Shown here: piece after piece, positions 16,691-25,234 of the stretch
How positions within the stretch are numbered: the first letter of the stretch is position 1
How the letters are laid out: each line of letters starts with the position of its first letter
Source: Haloarcula japonica DSM 6131
Lineage (GTDB): Archaea > Halobacteriota > Halobacteria > Halobacteriales > Haloarculaceae
Length of the DNA stretch: 59,210 nt
Reading direction: 5' to 3'
NCBI RefSeq assembly: GCF_000336635.1
Contig: NZ_AOLY01000004.1
Span: forward strand, 1 to 59,210
Position numbers and translations under genes: made by a program
Notes under the pieces: generated by a model
Databases searched by the model: none
What the model saw: only the letters and a program-made list of their open reading frames with translations
Told to the model about the DNA's origin: nothing

Positions 16691-17551
16691 ATGAGCACGA
16701 CGGTAACGCAATGTCCGGAGTGTAACGGGTCAGTCAAACAGCAGGGCGTCGAATCGGTCTGTAGCAGTTGCGGGCTGGTCGTCGGCGAGGACGCTATCGA
16801 TCCCGGGCCGGAATGGCGGTCGTTCGACGATGATGACACGGACCGGGCACGCACGGGCGCGCCGCTGACGCGGTCGCGCCACGACCGCGGTCTCTCGACG
16901 AAAATCGGCCGTTCGACGCGACTGAAAGGGCGCAAACGCCGTCAGTTCGCTCGCCTCCGCCGCGAGCACAACCGCGCCCAGATCAGCTCGAAACGGGAGC
17001 GAAACAAGGTGTACGCCTTCACCGAGATCCGGCGTATCATCAGTTCGATGGCGCTCTCGGACGCGATACGGGACCGGGCCTGCGTGCTGTTCGAGTCCGC
17101 ACAGAACGAGAACCTGCTGCAGGGCCGAACGCTAGAAGGGTTCGCGGCCGCGGCCATCTACGCTACCTGCCGGACCGAAGGCGTCGCCCGAACCGTCGAC
17201 GAACTCTGTACCGTCGCCAAAGCGACCCAGGCGGAGCTTCGTGCAGCGTACGACGCCCTGAATAGGGAGCTCGGCTTGCCGACCGGTCCGATTGACCCAC
17301 GTGAGTATGTCCCCCGGTTCGCGACGGCGCTGGATCTGCCGACAGCGGTCCGCCAGCGTGCGGAACGGCTCGTCGACGAGGCACAGGACCGTGGCCTGGT
17401 CAGCGGGCGTAATCCAGCCGGTGTCGCGGCGGCGTGTCTCTACACCGCGGCGCAAGAGCAGAACGTGGCGCTCACACAGGTCGAAGCGGCAGAGACGGCG
17501 GACGTAACGCCAGTCACGCTCCGTGGGACCTACACCGAGCTACAAGAGTAG
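16691..17551 (+). CDS. tfb: Transcription initiation factor IIB (TFB)
   Basis: 286 residues. An N-terminal zinc ribbon (CPEC and CSSC, about residues 9-30) is followed by the B-finger/linker (WRSFDD...TGAPLTRSRHDRGLSTKI) and two cyclin folds (about 95-185 and 190-286). TFB recruits RNA polymerase to the TBP-TATA complex and reads the BRE. Haloarchaea carry many TFBs with different roles; which one this is cannot be said. The TATA-like element about 24 nt upstream implies a leaderless mRNA. Its 3' end overlaps the convergent MinD-like gene by 22 nt. Confidence 0.94.
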   Translation: MSTTVTQCPECNGSVKQQGVESVCSSCGLVVGEDAIDPGPEWRSFDDDDTDRARTGAPLTRSRHDRGLSTKIGRSTRLKGRKRRQFARLRREHNRAQISSKRERNKVYAFTEIRRIISSMALSDAIRDRACVLFESAQNENLLQGRTLEGFAAAAIYATCRTEGVARTVDELCTVAKATQAELRAAYDALNRELGLPTGPIDPREYVPRFATALDLPTAVRQRAERLVDEAQDRGLVSGRNPAGVAAACLYTAAQEQNVALTQVEAAETADVTPVTLRGTYTELQE

Positions 17552-18246
17552 ACTGCGTCAGCAAGCGCTTCGAGCGAGTCGTGTGCTGGTGCTTCCGGTG
17601 CTGTTTCTCGAATCGGCTGTCCGTGTGTCTGTGCCGTCGCCAGCGGCTCGCTCTCCGGAATTTCGACGGCCGGCGCACCGAACCGGTCCGCGACGGCCTC
17701 GGTCGCAGGGTTCGGTCCGGCGCGGTTGAGAGCGACCCGACAGAGCCCGGCGTCGAGTTCGCGGGCCAGCGCCCGGACCCGGAGCGCGTCAGCGAGCGCC
17801 GCGTCTTCCGGTGTCGTGACGAGTACCGCAGCGTCAGCGGCAGCAAGGGGAAGCCCCACGTCGGCGTGCATCCCCGCCGGCGAGTCGACGATGACCCAGC
17901 GATAGGTCCGCTCCAGCGCGGCGAATACGTCTGTGAGGCCCTGCAAGTCGGCGCTTCGAGCGCCGGCCAGCGTTCGTCCGCATGGGACGAGAGTCACGGG
18001 ACCGTCCCCGCGGACAGCCTCATGCGGGTCGGCGCGGTCGGCAAGAACGTCGTGCAGGTCGGGGCCGTGACTGGACGGGAGGTCCGCCATCCCGAGGTCG
18101 CCGTCGACGACGACGCTGCCCGCGTTCGTGTTTGTGAGCGAGTTCCCGCTGTCAGCCCGTTCGAGCGCGTCGAGTTCCGCCGCGAGATTGTACGCGATAG
18201 TGGACTTGCCGACGCCGCCCTTGCCACCGGTGACTGCCAAGATCAT
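17530..18246 (-). CDS. MinD/ParA-like ATPase (SIMIBI)
   Basis: 238 residues. The deviant Walker A motif GGKGGVGKST at residues 8-17, the switch VVVDGDLGMADL and WVIVDSPAGMH mark a MinD/ParA-type ATPase, which dimerises with ATP and often sits on membranes or nucleoid. No C-terminal amphipathic membrane-targeting helix is obvious. It is the last gene of the mcm-side cluster: its ATG overlaps the stop of the preceding gene (ATGA). The 3' end overlaps tfb on the other strand by 22 nt. Confidence 0.85.
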   Translation of the reverse strand: MILAVTGGKGGVGKSTIAYNLAAELDALERADSGNSLTNTNAGSVVVDGDLGMADLPSSHGPDLHDVLADRADPHEAVRGDGPVTLVPCGRTLAGARSADLQGLTDVFAALERTYRWVIVDSPAGMHADVGLPLAAADAAVLVTTPEDAALADALRVRALARELDAGLCRVALNRAGPNPATEAVADRFGAPAVEIPESEPLATAQTHGQPIRETAPEAPAHDSLEALADAVYSCSSV

Positions 18247-19019
18247 GCTAGGCGGGACAGCGTTTCGGTCGGCACCGTGGCGGCCGCCCGTCGGTCGGCA
18301 AGCCGCTCGGCCCGCCGGGCCAGCGCCCGGAGCATTTGTTCGTCAGTGTCGCCGCGTGCCGCAACTGTCCGCACGCCGGACAGCCCGTCCGCCGCACGAA
18401 CCGCGGCCGTCGCCGCCGACAGCGAATCCACCTCGGCCAGCCGCTCGGCACGGTCGACCCGTCGAGCAACGGTTTCGAGCCACTGCGAGACCGAATCGGG
18501 GAGTTGCTGTTCTGACTGCCGAGCGGAATCAGCCCTTGATCTGGCTGAGGGTTGGACAGTCGCTGTCTGCGGGTCCACCCGCCTGTCGTCCCATTCAACC
18601 GCAGATGCGTCCGACCGGCTGTTCTCGGAGTCGGCCCCCTGTGTCCGCTCGCCCGCAGGCACAGCGTCAGCAGGCGGTGCCGGATCGCCCAGTTCCCTGA
18701 GTACGGCATCTGCGGAGTCGAGTCGCTCGTCCGCTGAGGTAGTATCGGGCGCCGGTTCGGCGCGCACCAGCTCCGCCGGCTGGGCAGACGGTGGAGCCGG
18801 TGTCGCGTACCCGAGCGCGTGCGTCCCCGGCCTAACGACCCCCTCGAACCCGTCCTCCGACCAGCCGGCCGCAGGAATGCCCTGCGTTCTCGGCGGCCAG
18901 AGGGGGCCATCGAGACGGTTCCGAACGGTAATTCGAGTCGGTTCGGGGATGTCACCGACGGTTGCCGTGACGAGCGTCACGCCGTCGACTCGCTCGGCGC
19001 GACAGTCGAAGGTAACCAT
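18243..19019 (-). CDS. Uncharacterised protein of the MCM-MinD cluster (Ala/Arg-rich helical C-terminus)
   Basis: 258 residues. The first 90 residues look like a beta-rich domain (VTFDCRAERVDGVTLVTATV; RITVRNRLDGPLWPPRTQGIP). A disordered Pro/Asp/Ser/Ala linker follows, then a helical domain of about 75 residues rich in Ala and Arg (WLETVARRVDRAERLAEV). The stop overlaps the MinD-like start by four bases, so translation is probably coupled. The ATG at 19017-19019 is chosen over an upstream in-frame start. No family with known function is recognised; a partner of the MinD-like ATPase is a reasonable guess. Confidence 0.65.
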   Translation of the reverse strand: MVTFDCRAERVDGVTLVTATVGDIPEPTRITVRNRLDGPLWPPRTQGIPAAGWSEDGFEGVVRPGTHALGYATPAPPSAQPAELVRAEPAPDTTSADERLDSADAVLRELGDPAPPADAVPAGERTQGADSENSRSDASAVEWDDRRVDPQTATVQPSARSRADSARQSEQQLPDSVSQWLETVARRVDRAERLAEVDSLSAATAAVRAADGLSGVRTVAARGDTDEQMLRALARRAERLADRRAAATVPTETLSRLA

Positions 19020-19051
19020 AGGAACGGTGGCCCGGCCTTCCGATTTAAAAG

Positions 19052-19861
19052 TCAGCAACGGACGACGGGCGCATCAAGGCAGTCCGACGCAGCCGTCGGT
19101 GACCTGAACTGATCCGTTCCAAGGACGACCGGTGCGGGCGTCCGGGCGACCCGGAGTACGGCCAGCGCGGCCGTTACTGGATCAGCGTTGAACGGACTGT
19201 CTGGGACCGGCCCCGGAACGGCTTCGATGGCCCGAGCGAACGTATCGGCGCATCGGTCGACGAGGGTCGCCCGAGCGTTCCGCCGGAGGTTGGCCAGTTC
19301 GTCGGCAAGCCGACGTTGTTTCTCCAACGTATCCCGGTAGGCGCGTGCCCGCTCCCGGCGGAGTTCCCGAGTTTCTCTGGCGGCAGCCCGCCGTGTCTCC
19401 CGTTCGCTCAGTTCCGTCGCCGCGTCCCGGAGAGCGGCCTGTACCGCCTCGTCGTCCGCACCGACCGCCTGCCGAGCGGTGAGACGACCGCGGTGGGTGG
19501 CGACCGCCTCCTGCAGGCCGTCGATAGTCGACTCCGGGACGGGGTCGACAGGGTCCGGCAGCTCCGGCGGCGAGCAGTCAAGCTCGGCCAGCTGGGCGCG
19601 GCACTCAGCGATAGCGTCGTCCTGCGGGGTCTCGTATCCACGTGACCGAGCGGCGGCCGCGAGTGCAGTCCGCGTTCGGAGTCCCATCGACGGGTGGACG
19701 TGTCCGGTGTAAGCGTACACAGCCGGTGGCTCCGGGCAGGAGACGGCCGGGAAACGCCGCTGTCCACGAATGCTTGCGGCGATGATTCGACCATCGATGT
19801 CTCGCGTACGGAGATCGACGACAGCACCTGCGTAAGTGGTTCCAGCGACGCGGAGCTTCAC
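19052..19861 (-). CDS. Uncharacterised coiled-coil protein of the MCM-MinD cluster
   Basis: 269 residues. The N-terminal 50 residues appear beta-rich (MKLRVAGTTYAGAVVDLRT). The centre, about 120-205, is a charged coiled coil (SERETRRAAARETRELRRER), and the C-terminal 60 residues are a small alpha/beta part ending in VLRVARTPAPVVLG. Its ATG overlaps the stop of the gene upstream by four bases. The Arg-rich coiled coil is unusual among acidic halophilic proteins and could bind nucleic acid or a partner. Confidence 0.65.
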   Translation of the reverse strand: MKLRVAGTTYAGAVVDLRTRDIDGRIIAASIRGQRRFPAVSCPEPPAVYAYTGHVHPSMGLRTRTALAAAARSRGYETPQDDAIAECRAQLAELDCSPPELPDPVDPVPESTIDGLQEAVATHRGRLTARQAVGADDEAVQAALRDAATELSERETRRAAARETRELRRERARAYRDTLEKQRRLADELANLRRNARATLVDRCADTFARAIEAVPGPVPDSPFNADPVTAALAVLRVARTPAPVVLGTDQFRSPTAASDCLDAPVVRC

Positions 19862-20193
19862 AGGTCGACGCCTCGGAGTTGGTCCGGGTCCGGGAGGTCA
19901 CGCCCGGACGCGAACCGCCCGTAAGGCGTCGCCGGTTCCTTGCGTGCCTCGTACCGTTTGGCCGCCTCGCGGACGTGCTTCGGGACATCTGTCGGCTCGA
20001 ACGGCTCGACGTGTTCGATCTGTACGTCGAGGTCGTGTTTCTCGTGGAGTCGGAGTGCCTGAAAGGCCCCGTACTCGGTTTCGGAGAACAACGCTGCTCT
20101 CCCGAACTGCCGAACAACACAGTCTTCGTGGGCACGACAGACGTTCCGCAGGTCTCTGCGTGCCGCCCGGGAGTAGGTGACGACGAGTAGCAC
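19858..20193 (-). CDS. Uncharacterised protein of the MCM-MinD cluster
   Basis: 111 residues, GTG start at 20191-20193 (MLLVVTYSRAARRDL). It has more basic residues and His than its neighbours, with one LHEKHDLDVQIEHVEPFEP segment. It overlaps the next gene by four bases. Upstream lies a very AT-rich 60-nt stretch that probably holds its promoter. No known domain is recognised. Confidence 0.65.
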   Translation of the reverse strand: MLLVVTYSRAARRDLRNVCRAHEDCVVRQFGRAALFSETEYGAFQALRLHEKHDLDVQIEHVEPFEPTDVPKHVREAAKRYEARKEPATPYGRFASGRDLPDPDQLRGVDL

Positions 20194-20363
20194 TGGATAG
20201 ACATTGCTATTATTGCTATAAAATTTTACTGAATTGAATTAGATTTAGGCTGAATATATATGGCAGTCGGAAAGAAAGATAGGGGAGACAGTCGGATTCG
20301 AGAGTCAACACCGTGGGGATGATGTGGGATACACCGATAGTACTCACGCTGCTCGAAAGGGGC
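20194..20363. other. AT-rich intergenic segment inside the MCM-MinD cluster
   Basis: About 65 nt (20208-20272) are strikingly AT-rich for this genome, with ATTGCTATTATTGCTATAAAA (two ATTGCTAT-type repeats) and ATATATAT. On the minus strand this gives several TATA-like boxes 15-70 nt before the GTG at 20193. I see no gene here. It splits the cluster into an mcm part and a MinD part. Confidence 0.5.
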
Positions 20364-20636
20364 CTACTCGACGACTGTAACAGTGAAATCGCCGGCATCC
20401 GCGACGAGGTCCTGTACCCGCTCGCGGGCTGCTGTCTCGGACGGCGCAAGGACGACGAGTCCGTCTACGGCAGCCCCACCGCTTGCCCGGTAGGCCTGCA
20501 GGTCCCCCTCGAACTCAGTCGCGTAGGTCCGGAGCGTCCCGCGAACGTCCCGTTCGAGGTCACTGAGCGACCGCGACCCTGCCTCGAACTCGGCCAGCGC
20601 CTCCTCGATATTGCGGAGTGCGGAGATACGGTCCAT
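20364..20636 (-). CDS. Small conserved protein downstream of mcm
   Basis: 90 residues, helical N-terminal half (ISALRNIEEALAEFEAGSRS) followed by a strand-rich C-terminus (VDGLVVLAPSETAARERV). Its ATG (20634-20636) is one base from the mcm stop, so it is almost surely co-transcribed and translationally coupled. No family is recognised; location suggests a replication-linked role. Confidence 0.7.
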   Translation of the reverse strand: MDRISALRNIEEALAEFEAGSRSLSDLERDVRGTLRTYATEFEGDLQAYRASGGAAVDGLVVLAPSETAARERVQDLVADAGDFTVTVVE

Positions 20637-20637
20637 A

Positions 20638-22734
20638 TCAGGTCGTCCGGAGGTGATCCGTCCGGGGCTCGTACACCTCGCCTTTCTGTTTCAGCTTGTC
20701 AATCTCGTGTTCGGCCTTCGACTCGTCGATACCGACCTCCTCGGCACGCTCGATGACCACGTCGGCGGGTGCGCCCTCGTCGTACTCGTCCTCGATGTCC
20801 GAGATGATGCCCTTGATGTTCTGGATGCGGTCACGCTGGGTCTTCGACTGGCCGGTCTCGACCACGTCGGCGTCGAACTCGCCGGTCTCGGGATCGACGC
20901 CGATCTCCTTCAGGCAGTAGTGGGCGATGTCGACCGCCCGGTCGGCGTCGGCTTCGTCGACAGTGTCGGAGAGGCGTATGCGTGCAGAGGCCTCAGCAAG
21001 CCGGACCAGCGCCTCCAGTTTCCGGGCGGTGACGGGCACCGGCGCGTCCTCGTCCTGCCCCTTCATCCGCAGATCGACGTAGAAATCCTCGATGCGCGAT
21101 TTCGCCTCCTCCGTCATCGTCGGGAAGCAGTTCCGCTTGGCATAGGCGACGTACTTCCGGAGGAGGTCCGGTTCGATAGTCGGCGCGACCTCCTCTGTAA
21201 CGGTGCCGACCTCCTCCTCGCTGAAGTTCGAGGTCGGGTTCTCCGTCCGGTGGGTGTGGAGCTCGCCGGCGTAGTTGGTCTGGATGATGTGTTCAGCGAG
21301 GTTGCGGTCCTTTTCCTCATCGGGCTTGTCCGTCACGGTGAAGATGAGGTCGAACCGCGAGATGAGCGCCGGTTCGAGGTCGATCTGCTCGCCGATGGGT
21401 TCGTACTGGTCGAAGCGGCCGTACTTCGGGTTGGCCGCGCCCAGCAGCGAACAGCGGGATTTGAGCGTCGCGTTGATTCCGGCCTTGGAGACGCTGATAC
21501 GCTGCTGTTCCAGCGCCTCGTGCATCGCAGACCGATCTTCTGGACTCATCTTATCGAGTTCGTCAATCGCGGCGATCCCCTGGTCTGCGAGCACGAGCGC
21601 ACCCGCCTCCAGCGTCCACTGCTGACCGTCGCCGAAGTCGTCGCGAACGGCGGCCGCGGTAAGCCCCGCGCTCGACGACCCCTTTCCGGAGGTATAGACG
21701 GAGCGTGGTGCGATGTTCTCGATATATGACAACATCTGCGATTTCCCTGTTCCCGGGTCTCCTATCAGCAACATATGGAGGTCTCCGCGTATTCGAGACC
21801 CGTCAGGTAGCTCCTTCGTCACGCCGGAGAAGAGCTGGAGCATCATCGCGAGCTTCTCCTTCTCGTAGCCGTAGATGGAGGGGGCAATGGCCCCGACCAT
21901 CTTGTCGTAGATGTCGGGTTCGCTGGAGAGTTCGACGATTTCCTTCTTGTCGGCGTCGGTGATCTCCATGTCTTCGAACTGCTCGTCCTCGATTTCGACG
22001 CTGACGCCCTCCATGTAGATGTCGAACATCGGGGACTTCTCGTTGTCGTTGCCCCGCTGGTCGAGTTTGAGGATGCCGGTTACGCGGACGTGGTCGCCGG
22101 CGGTGACGTGGCCCGTGATGTCGTCCTCGATGTTGATATCGATTGACTGGGGCGTCTCCCCGCCGCGCAGGCCCTCGGGGGACTCCTGCACGCGGAGCTT
22201 CTGCGCGTCGATGAACTGGGACTGGTCGGTGTTGAGTCGGAACGGCCCTTGCCGTTCACAGCCCTGGCAGTCGTGTGGTTCCTGAAAGTCACCGGCAGTC
22301 TGGGGAATGCGCGTGAGCGTCCCACAGCGCTGGCACTCGAAAGCCGCTTCGATGACTTTCGGGCGCACATCAGTCGCTTTCCGGATGATACCACGGACGG
22401 CGACGAGGTTGCCGTGATGTTCGTGGCGGAGGTCACGGATGTCCTCGGAATCCGGGAGATTTCGAACGCGGACGTGGGCCTGCCCGAGTGAAACATCGAC
22501 CGGGAGGTCGTACAGTCGAAGCGCCTCCTCGGCGTACTCCTGAATCTGCTCGGGCTTGGTCCGGTAGTCGTCGGCCAGGTCTGGATCGAAGCGATAGAGG
22601 TCGTCCCAGTCGATATACAGCGATTTCTGGTCGTTCGGATATTTCTGGGCGAGCTCACCGATCTCGTTGCGGTAGTAGTTGCGGTAGAACTCCTCGAAGC
22701 GGTCGATGAGTTCGGTGTTCTCGGCGGTCGCCAT
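20638..22734 (-). CDS. mcm: MCM replicative DNA helicase
   Basis: 698 residues, full length and without an intein. The N-terminal domain has a zinc motif (CQRC and CQGC, about 133-158). The AAA+ core has Walker A GDPGTGKS (about 330), Walker B AAIDELDKM, and the arginine-finger stretch ISRFDLIF, then a C-terminal winged helix. The hexamer unwinds DNA ahead of the fork. The start (22732-22734) lies 29 nt from a TATA-like TTCTTAGG, so the message is nearly leaderless. A motif shared with the rpa3 promoter lies just upstream. Confidence 0.97.
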   Translation of the reverse strand: MATAENTELIDRFEEFYRNYYRNEIGELAQKYPNDQKSLYIDWDDLYRFDPDLADDYRTKPEQIQEYAEEALRLYDLPVDVSLGQAHVRVRNLPDSEDIRDLRHEHHGNLVAVRGIIRKATDVRPKVIEAAFECQRCGTLTRIPQTAGDFQEPHDCQGCERQGPFRLNTDQSQFIDAQKLRVQESPEGLRGGETPQSIDINIEDDITGHVTAGDHVRVTGILKLDQRGNDNEKSPMFDIYMEGVSVEIEDEQFEDMEITDADKKEIVELSSEPDIYDKMVGAIAPSIYGYEKEKLAMMLQLFSGVTKELPDGSRIRGDLHMLLIGDPGTGKSQMLSYIENIAPRSVYTSGKGSSSAGLTAAAVRDDFGDGQQWTLEAGALVLADQGIAAIDELDKMSPEDRSAMHEALEQQRISVSKAGINATLKSRCSLLGAANPKYGRFDQYEPIGEQIDLEPALISRFDLIFTVTDKPDEEKDRNLAEHIIQTNYAGELHTHRTENPTSNFSEEEVGTVTEEVAPTIEPDLLRKYVAYAKRNCFPTMTEEAKSRIEDFYVDLRMKGQDEDAPVPVTARKLEALVRLAEASARIRLSDTVDEADADRAVDIAHYCLKEIGVDPETGEFDADVVETGQSKTQRDRIQNIKGIISDIEDEYDEGAPADVVIERAEEVGIDESKAEHEIDKLKQKGEVYEPRTDHLRTT

Positions 22735-22762
22735 TTGAGTGGACAGTGGTTATGCCCACTGG

Positions 22763-22798
22763 CCTAAGAAGGTTCGCAAACCGGGGTGGAACTGAAAC
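22763..22798 (-). promoter_or_regulatory. mcm promoter with motif shared with rpa3
   Basis: On the minus strand GTTTCAGTTCCAC (22786-22798) is followed by GGTTTGCGAACC (22771-22782; GGTT and AACC are inverted) and then TTCTTAGG (22763-22770), the likely TATA box. The 13-nt motif differs at one base from GTTTCACTTCCAC, found at nearly the same distance upstream of the rpa3 TATA box. Confidence 0.55.
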
Positions 22799-22882
22799 GA
22801 TATGCTGTCGAATCCGAAGCCGGTAGTGGAACCGACCCCGAAGAGAAGAGGTGGTCAGAGTAACTGTGGTGGAAAAACCGAA

Positions 22883-22955
22883 TGGGATCGCCCAGATTTG
22901 AACTAGGGGCGCGGGCACCCAAGGCCCGAAGGTTACCAAGCTACCCCACGATCCC
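22883..22955 (-). tRNA. tRNA-Pro (anticodon TGG)
   Basis: Read on the minus strand, GGGATCG pairs with CGATCCC, the D arm contains AGCTTGGTA, and the anticodon arm is CGGGC-CTTGGGT-GCCCG with anticodon TGG. The T arm (TTCAAAT loop) is normal apart from one G-T pair. No CCA is encoded and there is no intron. It reads CCA and possibly other proline codons. Confidence 0.95.
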
Positions 22956-23010
22956 GTATTACCTTCTCGACTCGACAGCGTGTAAAGCGTTTCGTTGCAA
23001 GGCGGCCGTG

Positions 23011-24939
23011 TCACGCGGGAGCGAGGCCCCAGAAATACGCGATACCAAGGGTCGTCGCAACGGCGAAGACGGCCTGTAGCGGGGCACCAACCTTCAGGTA
23101 GTCGGTGAATCGGTACCCGCCGGGACCGTAGACGAGGAGGTTCGTCTGGTAGCCGACCGGCGTCATGAACGCCGTCGAGGCGGCAAACGTGACGGCAAGG
23201 ACGAAGGCGAAGGCGTTGGCGTTCAGTTGCTGGGCGGTTTCGATAGCGACCGGGATCATCAGGACGACAGAAGCGTTGTTCGAGATGATGTTCGTCAGCA
23301 GCGCCGTGACGAGATACATGAGGCCGAGGACGACGGCGAGGCCGCCACCGGCGGTGAGGACACTGCCAGCACCCATGACGAACAGCTCCGCGAGCAGATC
23401 AGCGCCGCCAGTCTCCTGCAGGGCGATACCCAGCGGAATGACGCCGGCGAGCAGGAAGATGACATCCCACTGGACAGCGTCGTACAGCTCCGGGGGGCGG
23501 AGACAGCCAGTGAGAACCATCGCCAGCGCGCCGCTGAGCGCCGAGATGACGATGTGAATCGGCGTCAGTGCCGCGACACCGACGACGGCGGCGACGATGC
23601 CGATTGCGATGGGGATCTTCGACCGCCGGAAATCCGGCCGTGCGACCTCCTGCGCGACGATGAAGTCGTTATTACGGTTGAGGCGTTCGATGCTCTCGGG
23701 AGTGGCCTGCACCAGAAGCGTATCGCCGATGCGGAGTGTGACGTGGTCCATTCGCTGGCGGTACAGCTCTTGCCCGTGGCGAAGCGCCAGCACGGTCGCG
23801 TCATAGCGCTGGCGGAAGCTCGTGGAGACGAGTGTTTCACCGATGAGCGAGGAGCCGGGAGCGACGACAACCTCGACGAGGTTCTTCCGCTCGTTTGCGG
23901 TTTCCAGTTCCGCGTCGTCGACCTCGACATCCGGGATGACGTCCAGCCCTTCGACGTCGAGGAGGTCGACGAGCGTGTCCCGGTCCGTCCGAACGGCGAA
24001 GACATCACCAGCCTGAATGGATTTCTGGCCGAGCGGTTCGAGGAACGTGCGTTTCTCGCGGACCAACTGGACGATGTCCACGTCGAACTCTGAGACTCTG
24101 AGCGCCTCCTCGACAGTCTGGCCGATGAGCGGGGAGTCTTCGCGAACGACAACCTCGGTGAGATACTCACCCATCTCGAACTCCTCGGTGAGGTCCTCCT
24201 CGGCCGGGATACGCGACGGGATCAGATAGCGCCCGACGGTAAGGAGATAAACCGTTCCGATGACGGTCACAATGATGCCGAGCTGGGTGAACTCGAACAT
24301 ACTGAACGGGCGGCCGATCAGTTCCGCCGAGAGCTGCGAGGCGAGGATGTTCGTTGAGGTGCCGATGAGCGTCAGCATCCCGCCGAACATCGAGGCGTAG
24401 GACAGCGGTAGCAGTAATTTCGACGGTGAGAGCTTGCCCTTGTGCGCGATATCAGTGACCATCGGCAGGAGGATGGCGACGGCGGCGGTGTTGTTGATGA
24501 ACCCGGAGATAGGTGCGACCAGCCCGACGGTGGCACCGAGCTGTTTCGTTTCGCTATCCCCGGTCAGGGAAGCGATTTTCGCGCCGAGGATCTGGACGAT
24601 GCCGGTCCGCTGGACGCCGTCGGAGAGAATGAACATCGCCAGCACGGTTATCGTCGCCGTCGAGGCAAAGCCGGAGAGCCCGCGATTCAGCGGCGAAATC
24701 CCGTCACCGGCCTGATGTAACACGTACACCGGCTCGGCGAGCAGTCCGACATCAGCCGCGAGTACGGTCACCGGTTCGGCCAGCATCAGCGCGACCATGA
24801 CGCCGATCGCGGTCACGTCGACGGGCAGCGCCTCTGTCGCAAACAGCACCAGCGCGGCGACGATGACCGCGAAGACGAACAACATCCCCGGCGTGACAGG
24901 TGGCAGCGACACGTCTGTCCCCTGCAGGGCCAGTGACAA
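23011..24939 (-). CDS. SLC13-type (Na+/anion) permease with two TrkA-C domains
   Basis: 642 residues. Two membrane halves of about five helices each flank a soluble centre with two TrkA-C/RCK-C domains (about 230-310 and 315-400; for example VVVREDSPLIGQTVEEA and VVVAPGSSLIGETLVS). GFINNTAAVAILLP and NIISNNASVVLMIP are the re-entrant hairpin motifs of the divalent anion:Na+ symporter family; AFMTPVGYQTN is near the C-terminus. Relatives move sulfate, dicarboxylates or similar anions. The substrate is not defined. The start at 24939 fits the first membrane helix. Confidence 0.9.
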   Translation of the reverse strand: MSLALQGTDVSLPPVTPGMLFVFAVIVAALVLFATEALPVDVTAIGVMVALMLAEPVTVLAADVGLLAEPVYVLHQAGDGISPLNRGLSGFASTATITVLAMFILSDGVQRTGIVQILGAKIASLTGDSETKQLGATVGLVAPISGFINNTAAVAILLPMVTDIAHKGKLSPSKLLLPLSYASMFGGMLTLIGTSTNILASQLSAELIGRPFSMFEFTQLGIIVTVIGTVYLLTVGRYLIPSRIPAEEDLTEEFEMGEYLTEVVVREDSPLIGQTVEEALRVSEFDVDIVQLVREKRTFLEPLGQKSIQAGDVFAVRTDRDTLVDLLDVEGLDVIPDVEVDDAELETANERKNLVEVVVAPGSSLIGETLVSTSFRQRYDATVLALRHGQELYRQRMDHVTLRIGDTLLVQATPESIERLNRNNDFIVAQEVARPDFRRSKIPIAIGIVAAVVGVAALTPIHIVISALSGALAMVLTGCLRPPELYDAVQWDVIFLLAGVIPLGIALQETGGADLLAELFVMGAGSVLTAGGGLAVVLGLMYLVTALLTNIISNNASVVLMIPVAIETAQQLNANAFAFVLAVTFAASTAFMTPVGYQTNLLVYGPGGYRFTDYLKVGAPLQAVFAVATTLGIAYFWGLAPA

Positions 24940-25027
24940 AAGGATGGGTCGTTTGCGAGCGCGGGCGTCCGCTCACACCCTGCTCCGGCGGCCGACGTTT
25001 ATCCCTGTCCAGGCCGAACAGCTCACA

Positions 25028-25201
25028 ATGAGCCTTTTCAACGATCTCGGTCGAAAAGTCGAGGAGCTGAAACAGGAGGTCGGAAACGCGACCGACGACG
25101 AAGCCACCCACCGGTGTATCGAGTGTGATACGCTCCTCTACACAGACCACGACGAGTGTCCCGAATGTGGGAGCACGTCGGTCATACCCCTGTCTGACTA
25201 G
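25028..25201 (+). CDS. Small zinc-ribbon protein
   Basis: 57 residues. The C-terminal half, CIECDTLLYTDHDECPECG, holds two CxxC pairs of a rubredoxin-like zinc ribbon. The N-terminal half is a short helix (MSLFNDLGRKVEELKQEV). Stand-alone ribbons like this are numerous in haloarchaea and their roles are mostly unknown. The TATA-like GTTTATCC is about 26 nt upstream, giving a nearly leaderless message. Confidence 0.8.
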   Translation: MSLFNDLGRKVEELKQEVGNATDDEATHRCIECDTLLYTDHDECPECGSTSVIPLSD

Positions 25202-25234
25202 CAACAGCGAGGAACCCGACCGGAGTCGCGTCGC

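Noticed and set aside
20216-20449. Minus-strand 77-codon frame across the AT-rich gap and the gene after mcm
   Set aside because: Product is Ser/Ile-rich and lies in another frame of the better supported 90-residue gene.
20638-22734. Intein in mcm
   Set aside because: Haloarchaeal mcm genes often carry inteins, but Walker A, Walker B and flanking blocks are continuous here at normal spacing.
22735-22882. Replication origin near mcm
   Set aside because: No Orc1/Cdc6 gene and no repeated ORB-like sites with G-runs are present; the only motif is a single promoter element shared with rpa3.
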